From CAYSIX01 sp964431205 (lineage in GTDB: Bacteria; Planctomycetota; Phycisphaerae; Phycisphaerales; Phycisphaeraceae), in assembly GCA_964431205.1 (NCBI GenBank), contig CAYSIX010000114.1:1-12691 (forward strand): a DNA stretch of 12,691 nt, written 5' to 3'. A program made the translations under genes and the position numbers. The notes under the pieces were generated by a model. The model was not told the DNA's origin, did not search any database, and saw only the letters and a list, made by a program, of their open reading frames with translations. This document shows positions 7,052 to 12,691 of the stretch, one piece after another. How positions within the stretch are numbered: position 1 is the stretch's first letter; every line of letters begins with the position of its first letter.

Positions 7052-7245
7052 GCCGCCCCTCTCCGCCCCAGTCCGACCAGTCGGATCCCCGCGGCTTCGC
7101 CGCATACCCCGCGTCCGCCCTGATACGCCTGTGCCTCTCGATGCCGCCGCGACGACCCCGCGCCCGTACCACGTCGGTCCGCGCTGCGCCGGCGACCCGT
7201 TCCTCGTGTATGATCGTTTCAACACGAACGCCTACGGAGAACGGC
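7052..7245 (+). promoter_or_regulatory. Intergenic gap with two small hairpins and a -10 box before the GH30-like gene
   Basis: No gene is supported in these 194 bp. GCGGC-TTC-GCCGC (7091-7103) is a tight hairpin, and just before it TCCGA and TCGGA flank a CCAG loop. Neither has a T run, though they could end the upstream transcript. A -10 box TATGAT lies at 7209-7214 with no good -35 box. It would start a leader of about 25 nt carrying GGAGA (7236-7240) 5 nt before the ATG at 7246. Confidence 0.35.
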
Positions 7246-8739
7246 ATGTCCACTGTTCCTTCGCCGATCACGGCGCATCCCGATGCGCCCCGGGTGGAAT
7301 CCGACCTCTACCGGGCCCGCATCGATTTTGCCAAGCCGATCCGCAAGTGGGACGGCTTCGGGCTCAACTACGTCGAGGCCTGCCAGAGCCGAGACTACGA
7401 CGCCGAGCCTCAGGATTACGGCGGATTCGACATTCTCGGCGAGGACGATCGTCGCCGCGTCATCGAGGCCTCCTTCGGCCCGGACGGCATTCGACCCGGC
7501 GTGGTCAAGATGTTTCTCGATCCCTATCACCAGCCCGTGGAGCCGCCGCGCGACCGGCTCGACGATCCCGTGATCGACCCCGCGGCTTATGACCACGTGC
7601 GCACGACCGGGTCGATGCGCCGTTTTGTCCGTGACGGCTACGCGTTGCTGCGTGAGCAGGGGCTGGACATGGAGGTGATCGTCACCCTGTACGGCCCGCC
7701 GGCGTGGATGACCCGCCAGCGCTTCGTGCGTGGCCGCGACCTCGACCCCGCCTGCCGCGTCGCACTGGCCAAGTATCTCGTCGCCTGGGCGAAGTACCTG
7801 CGCGACGTCGAGGGCCTGCCCGTCCGCTTCGTGTCGCTGCACAACGAGGGCGAGGACTGGATCCGCTGGCCGAACGACGGCTCGACCGCCGGCGGCCAGA
7901 ACCACGACTACAACCTCTTCTGGCCGCCCGAGCAGGTCGTGGACCTGATCAAGCTCACGCGCCGGGTCCTGGACGCCAACGGCCTGCACGACGTCGGCGT
8001 CTCGCCCGGCGAAACGTCGTCCTGGACCCGCTTCGAACGCTGGGGCTACGCGGACGCTATCGCCGACGACCCCGAGGCGCTCGACGCGCTCGGCCTGGTG
8101 ACCTCACACGGGTTTTACGGTGGGATCTACCACAAGCAGAAGCTCATCACCGACTGGTGCGGCGACTGGCGCAGCACCGGGCTCGACATCCTGCACGCCA
8201 GGAAACCGTCGCTGCACAGTTGGGTCACCTCCACCTCGTGGGCGGGGATGAACGCCGGTTTCGTCTGGGAGCTGATGCAGAACATCTACGCCGCCAAGAG
8301 CCACGCCGTCATCCCCTGGGCCTGCATCCAGCGGTCACGGCTCTGGACCGGCGGGGACCCCAACCCCGGGACCGCCTTCCGCGTTCATGACGACGGCTCG
8401 CTCACCCTCGAGCCCGGATACTACTATTATCGTCAAGCGACCCGCGCCGGCCGACACGGCATGAACGTCTGCCGCGCCACCATCAACGCCTCGACCGGCG
8501 GCGTCATCGGCTTCGCACGCGGCGAGTCCAACCACCCCAACGCCGCGGTACTGATCAACGGCGGCGATCGCGACCGCTCCGTCACCGTCGAGCTGCTCAA
8601 CGGCGGCCGCCGGTTCCTCGCCACGCGCACCTCCCCGCAGGCACAGGACGAGAATCTCGGCGTCATCGAGCTCCGCCAAGGCGCTGCCGTTCTCGACATG
8701 CCCTCGGACTCGGTCACCACGCTCATCGAGCAGCCATAG
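7246..8739 (+). CDS. GH30-like clan GH-A glycoside hydrolase, nucleophile position apparently substituted
   Basis: The ATG at 7246 gives 497 residues. It is preferred over the in-frame ATG at 7141 because GGAGA lies 5 nt upstream and a -10 box sits between the two. No signal peptide is seen, so the protein is cytoplasmic. GH30-like landmarks in order are KWDGFGLNYVEA (34-45), VVKMFLDPYHQ (86-96), YGPPAWMT (149-156), and SLHNEGED (197-204) with the expected acid/base E201. KPSLHSWVTSTSW (320-332) follows, then GFVWELMQNIYAAKSHAVIPW and a C-terminal beta-sandwich ending DSVTTLI, as in GH30. In active GH30 enzymes the nucleophile is the Glu of a WxTE-like strand; here the aligned residue is S329. 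The enzyme may be inactive, use another residue, or belong to a diverged subfamily. It precedes the amidohydrolase by 74 bp on the same strand. Assignment to GH30 proper rather than a relative is moderate. Confidence 0.78.
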   Translation: MSTVPSPITAHPDAPRVESDLYRARIDFAKPIRKWDGFGLNYVEACQSRDYDAEPQDYGGFDILGEDDRRRVIEASFGPDGIRPGVVKMFLDPYHQPVEPPRDRLDDPVIDPAAYDHVRTTGSMRRFVRDGYALLREQGLDMEVIVTLYGPPAWMTRQRFVRGRDLDPACRVALAKYLVAWAKYLRDVEGLPVRFVSLHNEGEDWIRWPNDGSTAGGQNHDYNLFWPPEQVVDLIKLTRRVLDANGLHDVGVSPGETSSWTRFERWGYADAIADDPEALDALGLVTSHGFYGGIYHKQKLITDWCGDWRSTGLDILHARKPSLHSWVTSTSWAGMNAGFVWELMQNIYAAKSHAVIPWACIQRSRLWTGGDPNPGTAFRVHDDGSLTLEPGYYYYRQATRAGRHGMNVCRATINASTGGVIGFARGESNHPNAAVLINGGDRDRSVTVELLNGGRRFLATRTSPQAQDENLGVIELRQGAAVLDMPSDSVTTLIEQP

Positions 8740-8743
8740 ACCA

Positions 8744-8769
8744 ACGCCACGAAGGCAAAGACGCCGAGG
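8744..8769 (+). repeat. Degenerate ACGAAG/ACGCCGAGG repeat-like stretch
   Basis: Just after the GH30-like stop codon, units resembling ACGCC(A/G)CGAAGG and GACGCCGAGG occur in tandem. From memory, this kind of CACGAAGGCACGAAGACA-like sequence recurs between genes in planctomycete and related genomes; the claim needs a genome-wide search. A possible -10 box, TATCCT (8786-8791), follows it, 22 nt before the next ATG. Confidence 0.25.
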
Positions 8770-8813
8770 CGACGACATCGACCGGTATCCTGATTCACGG
8801 GCCCCACCCCGCC

Positions 8814-9890
8814 ATGATGAACGCCGAGACGCTCAAAGAGATCGAGCGGCGCGTCGCGTACCTCAAGAGTCACCGGGACCGGCTGGTCATCGACGGCGAC
8901 GTGCACCTGACCGATCCGGAAGCCTGGCCACAGGCCCTGCGTCGACGCGCCGCCGGGTCGCCCGACTACTTCCACGGCCGGCCGATCGACGCCGACCAGT
9001 TGCTCGACGAGATGGACGCCGCGGCCGTGGACATGGCGCTGGCGTGGCAGAACCCCGCCGCCACCGCTTATACCGGCGATCCGGATCGGGACTACGAGGC
9101 GCTGCTCGCGGCCAACCGATACGTCCACCGCGCGGCCCGGGCCCACCCGACGCGGATCCTCCCCGCCGGCTGGACCGACCCCAAGGCGCTCGGCGTCGAC
9201 GGCGCCGTCCGCCTGGTCGATCACTGCGTGGACCGGCTCGGCTTCGCGATCGTGAAGATGAACCCGGCCCAGAACGAGTACCCGATCGACACCGAGTCGG
9301 TCGTGGCCGTGGTCGATCGCATCGTCGGCCGCGGAGCGATCCCGGCGTTCCATTACGGCGCCGACACGCCGTTCACGCCCGCCGAGGGCCTCGAGGCGAT
9401 CGCCGAGCGCCACGCCGACCACCCGCTCATCGCCGTGCACATGGGCGGCGGCGGCGCGAGCTACCTCGACGCCGAGCCCCTCTACGCCGCGTCGCGGGCG
9501 CTCGGGCTGCGCCGGCCCAACGTTCGCTTCGTCTTCAGCGCCCGACGCGACACCCACACCGAGAGCGACCTGATCGCCTACCAGCACGCGGGCCAACCCT
9601 TCTGCCGCCACCTGATCTGCGGCAGCGACGCGCCGTACGGGCGGATCAGCTTCCACTTCGCCGGCTATCGCGCGATGCTCGACCATCTGCGCCAGCCCGA
9701 ACGCCACCACGACCCGCGCCTGCGCGAGCGGCCCGGCCTGTTCGACGACAACGCCGTGATCAACTATCTTGGCCGTAACATGGCCGACCTGTTGATCGAT
9801 GCGTATCGGCGGCTGCTCGAGGCGAGCCCCGCGGGCCGCCGCGGCGGCGTGGACGCGCCGCGGGTCGGAACCGGCGTCTCCCATGGCTGA
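8814..9890 (+). CDS. Amidohydrolase-2 family (ACMSD-like) metal-dependent hydrolase
   Basis: This 358-residue TIM-barrel enzyme belongs to the amidohydrolase-related family that includes ACMSD, LigI, LigJ and sugar-lactone hydrolases. Likely metal and catalytic residues are visible: D28/H31 in IDGDVHLTD, H180 in PAFHYGAD, H209 in LIAVHMGGGG, and D272 in LICGSDAPYGR, the conserved C-terminal Asp. K148 in IVKMNPAQ lies on a core strand. The first motif is DVHL rather than HxH, as is common in part of this family. No signal peptide is seen. A second ATG follows immediately (8817) and could be used instead. The stop codon overlaps the start of the RraA-like gene by 8 bp, so the two proteins are almost certainly made together and probably catalyse successive steps. 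Lactone hydrolysis, hydration of a keto-acid or decarboxylation are all possible. Confidence 0.85.
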   Translation: MMNAETLKEIERRVAYLKSHRDRLVIDGDVHLTDPEAWPQALRRRAAGSPDYFHGRPIDADQLLDEMDAAAVDMALAWQNPAATAYTGDPDRDYEALLAANRYVHRAARAHPTRILPAGWTDPKALGVDGAVRLVDHCVDRLGFAIVKMNPAQNEYPIDTESVVAVVDRIVGRGAIPAFHYGADTPFTPAEGLEAIAERHADHPLIAVHMGGGGASYLDAEPLYAASRALGLRRPNVRFVFSARRDTHTESDLIAYQHAGQPFCRHLICGSDAPYGRISFHFAGYRAMLDHLRQPERHHDPRLRERPGLFDDNAVINYLGRNMADLLIDAYRRLLEASPAGRRGGVDAPRVGTGVSHG

Positions 9891-10596
9891 GGTCCCCGTG
9901 ACCAACACGACTCTGCTCGAAGCGTTCGAGGACCTGCGCGTCGCCGACGTGCGCGACGCGATGGACGTGCTGGGTTACCACCACTACTGCACGATGGAGG
10001 CCGCGATCCGGCCGCTGTGGCGGACGCGCGCGTTCGGGATCGCGCGGACGGCGAGGTATCTGCCGTACCAGGGCCGCGTGCCGGAGCTGGACCCGTCGGG
10101 CTACGCCGAGTGGTCGAGCCGGTTTTATCAGGAGGTCTGCACCTACCCGTGGACGCGGCAGATCGAGCCGGGGGACTTCATCGTGATCGACCAGAGCGGC
10201 GTGGACGCGGGCCTGATGGGCTCGGAGAACACGCTGGCGTGCGTCAGGCGTGGCGCGCGAGGGTTCGTGAGCAACGGCGGGATACGAGACACCGACGAGG
10301 TCATCCTGCAGCGCGTGCCGTTCTGGGCGGCGCGGACGTCGCAGAAGATGGTGCAGGGGCGGCTGCGGTTCGACTCGACGCAGCAACCCGTGGCGGTGGG
10401 CGGGGTGACGGTCTGCCCGGGGGACGTGGTGGTGGCCGACGGCGACGGGGTGATCGTGGTACCGCGAGCGGTGGCGCCGGAGGCGGCGCGCCACGCGCGG
10501 GCAGAGCACGAGCGGGACAAGCAGAGCCGGCGCCGGCACTACGAGGCGCTGGGCCGTGAGCCGGACGAGACGGTGCGGGGCCGCGAGGGCGGCTGA
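9883..10596 (+). CDS. RraA-like / HMG-CHA aldolase-fold protein
   Basis: This 237-residue protein belongs to the RraA-like fold, whose enzyme members are class II 4-hydroxy-4-methyl-2-oxoglutarate (HMG/CHA) aldolases and oxaloacetate decarboxylases acting with Mg2+ or Mn2+. The conserved core is present: RVADVRDAMD near the N-terminus, GDFIVID (97-103), MGSENTLACVRRGARG (112-127), NGGIRDTDE (131-139) with the catalytic-type R135-D136 pair, and GDVVVADGDGVIVVP (180-194). Length is typical once a charged C-terminal tail of about 40 residues is counted. The ATG at 9883 is chosen over an in-frame ATG at 9799 because it gives an 8-bp overlap with the amidohydrolase stop and starts at the family's usual N-terminus. 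It probably cleaves or decarboxylates a keto-acid formed by the amidohydrolase. A pure RraA ribonuclease-inhibitor role is unlikely, since the catalytic residues are kept. Confidence 0.85.
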   Translation: MAEVPVTNTTLLEAFEDLRVADVRDAMDVLGYHHYCTMEAAIRPLWRTRAFGIARTARYLPYQGRVPELDPSGYAEWSSRFYQEVCTYPWTRQIEPGDFIVIDQSGVDAGLMGSENTLACVRRGARGFVSNGGIRDTDEVILQRVPFWAARTSQKMVQGRLRFDSTQQPVAVGGVTVCPGDVVVADGDGVIVVPRAVAPEAARHARAEHERDKQSRRRHYEALGREPDETVRGREGG

Positions 10597-10746
10597 GCGA
10601 CGATCCGGGAGTAGGCTCGCGGTGAGCGGGCGTGGGGCGTCTCGCGGGTGCATCACGGATGCCGCCACGTGGCCGGCGGCCAACACGGATGTGGCGTGGA
10701 AGCAACGACCCACGCAGACCGGCGCGGGGCCGGCCGACGGGGGGTC
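10597..10746 (+). other. Intergenic region after the RraA-like gene, hairpin-rich
   Basis: No gene is seen. GCCGCC (10661-10666) and GGCGGC (10675-10680) form a 6-bp stem with an 8-nt loop that could end the upstream operon, though no T run follows. The octamer CACGGATG occurs twice (10654-10661 and 10684-10691), flanking this hairpin as a direct repeat 30 bp apart. Confidence 0.35.
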
Positions 10747-10774
10747 TTGACATAAAGCCCATTTCTGTTAGCCT
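10747..10774 (+). promoter_or_regulatory. Strong sigma-70-type promoter with extended -10
   Basis: A perfect -35 TTGACA (10747-10752) is followed after 16 bp by TAGCCT (10769-10774), preceded by TG one base upstream (10766-10767), which makes an extended -10. The surrounding ~45 bp are clearly richer in A and T than the rest of the window. Transcription should start near 10781, giving a leader of about 210 nt before the secreted-protein gene at 10995. Confidence 0.7.
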
Positions 10775-10780
10775 TTATAG

Positions 10781-10994
10781 ATGAAATGAACGGTGTTCCG
10801 GTTGTGGCACGCCCCTTGCCACTACTGGGGTGTCGCTCGGAAGGGAAAGACGACACGGCGGCCGGGCGCACCGGAAGCCGGGAGTGGAGAAGACACGAAG
10901 GGAGTGAGCGGGCTTGGGAGGGGAGCCCGTCCCCTCACTCCCCAAAGCTACGGAGACGGACCCGGTCAGGGACCGGTCCGGGGAGAGAGACGCG
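10781..10994 (+). promoter_or_regulatory. Long structured 5' leader, candidate RNA regulatory element
   Basis: Between the promoter and the secreted-protein start are at least four stem-loops: GTGGCA/TGCCAC (10804-10822, 7-nt loop); GTGTCG/CGACAC (10830-10856); a large one at 10900-10942 with a 9-bp outer stem (GGGAGTGAG/CTCACTCCC), a 6-bp inner stem (CGGGCT/AGCCCG), a 9-nt loop and a 4-nt bulge; and CCGGTC/GACCGG extended by GGA/TCC (10958-10979) with a 3-nt loop. The last stem ends right beside the ribosome site GGGGAGAG (10980-10987), so it could mask or expose it. A 70-codon open frame from the ATG at 10786 spans the leader and ends at 10998, overlapping the gene's start codon as ATGA. 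It has no visible domain. I match it to no known riboswitch class. Regulatory function is inferred from the structure. Confidence 0.5.
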
Positions 10995-11555
10995 ATGAAG
11001 TTCTGGATCGCCACGTTGTCATCCGCCGCCCTGCTCGCGGGGCTGCACGCACAGGCCGACGAATCGGTGCAGATCGTCACCCGCCCGGGGCCGGGCGTGG
11101 TGGTGGCCGTCGCCGCGGACGAGGCCGGCCAGGCCGAGCAGCTCTACACGATCCATCGTGATCGCGTGAACCTGGTCCGCCACCATCGCGTCGTGGAACC
11201 GGCCGCGGTCATCAGCCGGGAGCTGGCCGAGCAGCCGGTCTACCCGCACCTGGCTCAGTTGCGGATGGACCACACGATCATCTACGTGGACCCGAACTAC
11301 GACTATCGGGCCAAGCGGCCCGGGCGGCTGGACGAAGGCCACTCGATCCTCCGGGCTCAGCGGCTTTACCACGCCCTGAACCGCAAGCCCGTCGAGATCG
11401 TGACCAATCCGCGTGGCCACGAGGCGATGCATGAGCGGACGCCCACGCCGCGGGCGATCTTCCTGCGGCCCGAGGCCACCCCGCGACCCGACAAGCATCA
11501 GTCGCCCCGCGTCCTGCATAAGAGCGACGCCAGGCCTATGGCCCGAGCTGACTGA
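10995..11555 (+). CDS. Small secreted or periplasmic protein of unknown function
   Basis: The ATG at 10995 gives 186 residues. The in-frame ATG at 10914 is rejected because it would put 27 charged residues before a clean signal peptide. From 10995 the protein starts MKFWIATLSSAALLAG and has a likely cleavage site after AQA (residue ~21). The ribosome site GGGGAGAG ends 7 nt upstream. The mature part has a valine-rich strand (GPGVVVAVAAD), a basic HRDRVNLVRHHRVVEP stretch, a central Tyr/Asp-rich DPNYDYRAKRPGRLDEGHS, and a Pro/Arg/His-rich disordered-looking tail. There is no lipobox, no Cys in the mature chain and no membrane anchor. I recognise no domain. It stands alone between its own strong promoter and an intrinsic terminator, so it is a monocistronic, probably regulated transcript. 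Confidence 0.8.
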   Translation: MKFWIATLSSAALLAGLHAQADESVQIVTRPGPGVVVAVAADEAGQAEQLYTIHRDRVNLVRHHRVVEPAAVISRELAEQPVYPHLAQLRMDHTIIYVDPNYDYRAKRPGRLDEGHSILRAQRLYHALNRKPVEIVTNPRGHEAMHERTPTPRAIFLRPEATPRPDKHQSPRVLHKSDARPMARAD

Positions 11556-11610
11556 CGCTGACCTCGCCGGTGACGACGCCGGCGACCACATCCAGGCCCC
11601 TGATCGAGTA

Positions 11611-11648
11611 CGGTCCGGTGCATCCCCTGCCCGGGCCGTGCTTTTTTT
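11611..11648 (+). terminator. Intrinsic terminator of the secreted-protein transcript
   Basis: CGGTCCGG (11611-11618) pairs with CCGGGCCG (11631-11638), including one G-U pair. The stem continues as GCA/TGC (11620-11622 with 11628-11630) past one bulged T, closing on a 5-nt TCCCC loop. GTGC and seven T (11642-11648) follow. This is the best rho-independent terminator in the window and ends the transcript begun at about 10781. Confidence 0.75.
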
Positions 11649-11959
11649 GCGCGCTTCAAGGGTGGTCCACGCCGACGCGGGTGGGATGCGATAGGCTATT
11701 TTCGGAACTGGCGAACCAGCCGCGTCGCCGTCGCCGCGGCGAGAGGCCACCAGGCGCCGGGTCCGGCCGGTGTCCCGGGCGCGCAGCAGCGAGAGGCATC
11801 GGCACGATCCAGCCGCCGACAGGGAACTGCCGGCGATGGCGATCGATCCGCAACCCCGGGCGCCTTCGGCGGAGCGGGGCGGCAACGCGTGATCGCTTGA
11901 GCAGACAGGGTGTGAGTCATGGCGGCGCTCCTTCATCGGAGATCCATAGGCTGACATTG
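11649..11959. other. Gap of about 310 bp with no convincing gene; isolated -10-like box and weak minus-strand frame
   Basis: On the plus strand GGCTATTTT (11694-11702), a -10-like box within the partial palindrome ATAGGCTAT, could start a long leader toward the GntR gene; no -35 box is visible. On the minus strand a 74-codon frame runs from the ATG at 11920 to 11696, with AAGGAG placed 8 nt upstream and the GntR palindrome upstream of that. This is the position expected for a divergent regulated gene. However, its third codon positions are less GC-rich than the confident genes here, its residues are Pro/Arg/Ala-rich without a domain, and other minus frames are also open. It is left undecided, perhaps a gene remnant. 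Confidence 0.3.
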
Positions 11960-11977
11960 AATATTGTATACAATATT
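11960..11977. promoter_or_regulatory. Perfect 18-bp palindromic operator upstream of the GntR gene
   Basis: AATATTGTATACAATATT reads the same on both strands and is pure A/T except for one G-C pair in each half. It ends 4 nt before the GntR ATG. TTGTATACAA-type cores are typical operators of GntR-family FadR/FCD regulators, so autorepression is the simplest reading. The site contains TACAAT on both strands, so it may also overlap divergent -10 boxes; CTGACA (11951-11956) lies too close to serve the plus-strand copy well. Confidence 0.75.
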
Positions 11978-11981
11978 TGGC

Positions 11982-12691
11982 ATGAGTCAAGATCGTTCGC
12001 CCCAACCTGAGCCAGAATTCAATCTCCAGCGCGTCTCGCTGCGCGACCAGATCCTGCGTGAGCTGCGCCAACGCGTCATCCGCGGCCAACTCGCCGCCGG
12101 ATGCCGGCTGATTGAGTCCGAGCTGGCGAAACAGCTCGGCGTCAGCCGCACGCCTTTGCGCGAGGCTCTGATCGCGCTGGAACAGGAGGGCTTCGTCGAG
12201 GCGGCCCCCGGCAAGGGGTTCACGGTGCAGCCGCTTCACGAGCAGGGTTACGAGGAGCTTCGCCACATCCTTGCGACGCTGGAGCGGCTGGCGATGAGCA
12301 TCTGTCCGGTGCCGCCACCCGACCAGATCGCCGAGCTGCGCAGGCTCAACGAGGAGCTGCGCGCCACCTGCGCCCTGCCCGAGGGCCACGAACGCGCCGA
12401 GCGGCGCCTGCAAACCGACATGCTCTTCCACGACATCCTGCTCGAGCCATGCCCCAACCGGACGTTGCTGGACCTGCTCGCGTCTCTGAAGCGTCAATGG
12501 CGTCGGTACGAGTACGCGTTCTGGTCCGTGGTCACGGACGAGCGGACGTCGGCCGACCAGCACGATCGCGTGCTGGACGCGCTGGCCGCCGGGGACCTCG
12601 CCCAGGCGGCCGCCCGCCTCGAGGACAACTGGAAGTGCTGGAAACAGATCGGCGGCCGATGGGTCGGCCATGACCCGCACACCTCTGGGTG
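11982..12691 (+). CDS. GntR-family (FadR/FCD subfamily) transcription regulator, 3' end cut
   Basis: From the ATG at 11982, 236 codons stay open to the window edge, so only the very end is missing. The N-terminal winged helix (about 18-85) has LRDQILRELRQRVIRGQLAAG, then LIESELAKQLGVSRTPLREAL (43-63), the typical GntR helix-turn-helix, and EAAPGKGFTVQPL for the wing. The C-terminal helical region (about 88-222) fits an FCD ligand-binding domain: D146-x3-H150 and H194 (DQHDRVLDALAAGD) match three of the four usual metal ligands. The last expected His, near LEDNWKCW, is replaced (N216 or W217), so the metal site may be altered. FCD regulators usually sense small organic or sugar acids, which suits the catabolic genes upstream, but the target genes are not shown. 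The palindrome 4 nt upstream suggests autoregulation. Confidence 0.9.
   Translation, partial: MSQDRSPQPEPEFNLQRVSLRDQILRELRQRVIRGQLAAGCRLIESELAKQLGVSRTPLREALIALEQEGFVEAAPGKGFTVQPLHEQGYEELRHILATLERLAMSICPVPPPDQIAELRRLNEELRATCALPEGHERAERRLQTDMLFHDILLEPCPNRTLLDLLASLKRQWRRYEYAFWSVVTDERTSADQHDRVLDALAAGDLAQAAARLEDNWKCWKQIGGRWVGHDPHTSG

Noticed and set aside
8433..9908. 491-codon minus-strand frame
   Set aside because: It is antisense to the GH30-like gene end and the whole amidohydrolase gene, with Val/Gly/Arg-biased composition and no motif.
11696..11920. 74-codon minus-strand frame with AAGGAG upstream, divergent from the GntR gene
   Set aside because: Position and ribosome site are attractive, but third-position GC is lower than in confident genes, the residues form no recognisable domain and neighbouring frames are open too. 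It is kept only as a note in the gap description.
11019..12680. 553-codon minus-strand frame
   Set aside because: It is the longest frame in the window, but it covers the GntR gene, its operator, the terminator and the secreted-protein gene on the opposite strand. It shows no domain, whereas the plus-strand GntR frame has a clear helix-turn-helix.
1..12691. CRISPR array, toxin-antitoxin, defence island, transposon or prophage
   Set aside because: No regularly spaced repeats, transposase or integrase motifs, terminal inverted repeats or phage structural genes were found; the window reads as ordinary chromosome.

Overview
The window is about 12.7 kb of very GC-rich DNA with strongly GC-biased third codon positions. 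It looks like chromosome of a Gram-negative bacterium, most likely a planctomycete of the Phycisphaerae type. The reasons are an LptB ATPase (so an outer membrane is expected), a Cys-type sulfatase and a GH30-like glycosidase in ordinary chromosomal context, a lone rplU, and several promoters set so close to start codons that transcripts would be leaderless. The lineage is inference from gene content and composition; there is no rRNA or other decisive marker.

Layout. 1-931 (minus) is an ABC-2 permease running off the left edge. It is divergent from lptB (982-1728, plus) across 50 bp that hold a symmetric inverted repeat with a -10-like box on each side. A purine-rich tract and a long hairpin follow lptB. 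Next come a possible small membrane protein (1875-2081) overlapping an RsuA/RluB-type pseudouridine synthase (2065-3000). Convergent to these, on the minus strand, are a sulfatase (3017-4411) and a CNNM/CBS membrane protein (4472-5560). From 5704 all confident genes are on the plus strand: rplU, a response-regulator/Hpt-like protein that has lost both phosphorylatable residues, a GH30-like glycoside hydrolase, an ACMSD-like amidohydrolase, and an RraA-fold aldolase-like protein whose start overlaps the amidohydrolase stop by 8 bp. A convincing promoter at 10747-10774 then leads into a highly structured ~210-nt leader before a small secreted protein of unknown function (10995-11555), closed by an intrinsic terminator. 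The right edge holds a GntR/FCD regulator preceded by a perfect 18-bp palindrome.

How the genes work together. The GH30-like enzyme, amidohydrolase and RraA-like protein plausibly form a small catabolic unit (glycoside cleavage, then lactone or keto-acid hydrolysis, then retro-aldol or decarboxylation). The sulfatase and GntR regulator may belong to the same kind of carbohydrate or organic-acid metabolism. Substrates cannot be read from the sequence.

No CRISPR array, transposon, prophage, tRNA or recognisable defence system was seen. The parts most worth a second look are the structured leader with its secreted protein, the doubly degenerate phosphorelay protein, the GH30-like enzyme that seems to lack its nucleophile, and the two palindromic promoter regions.
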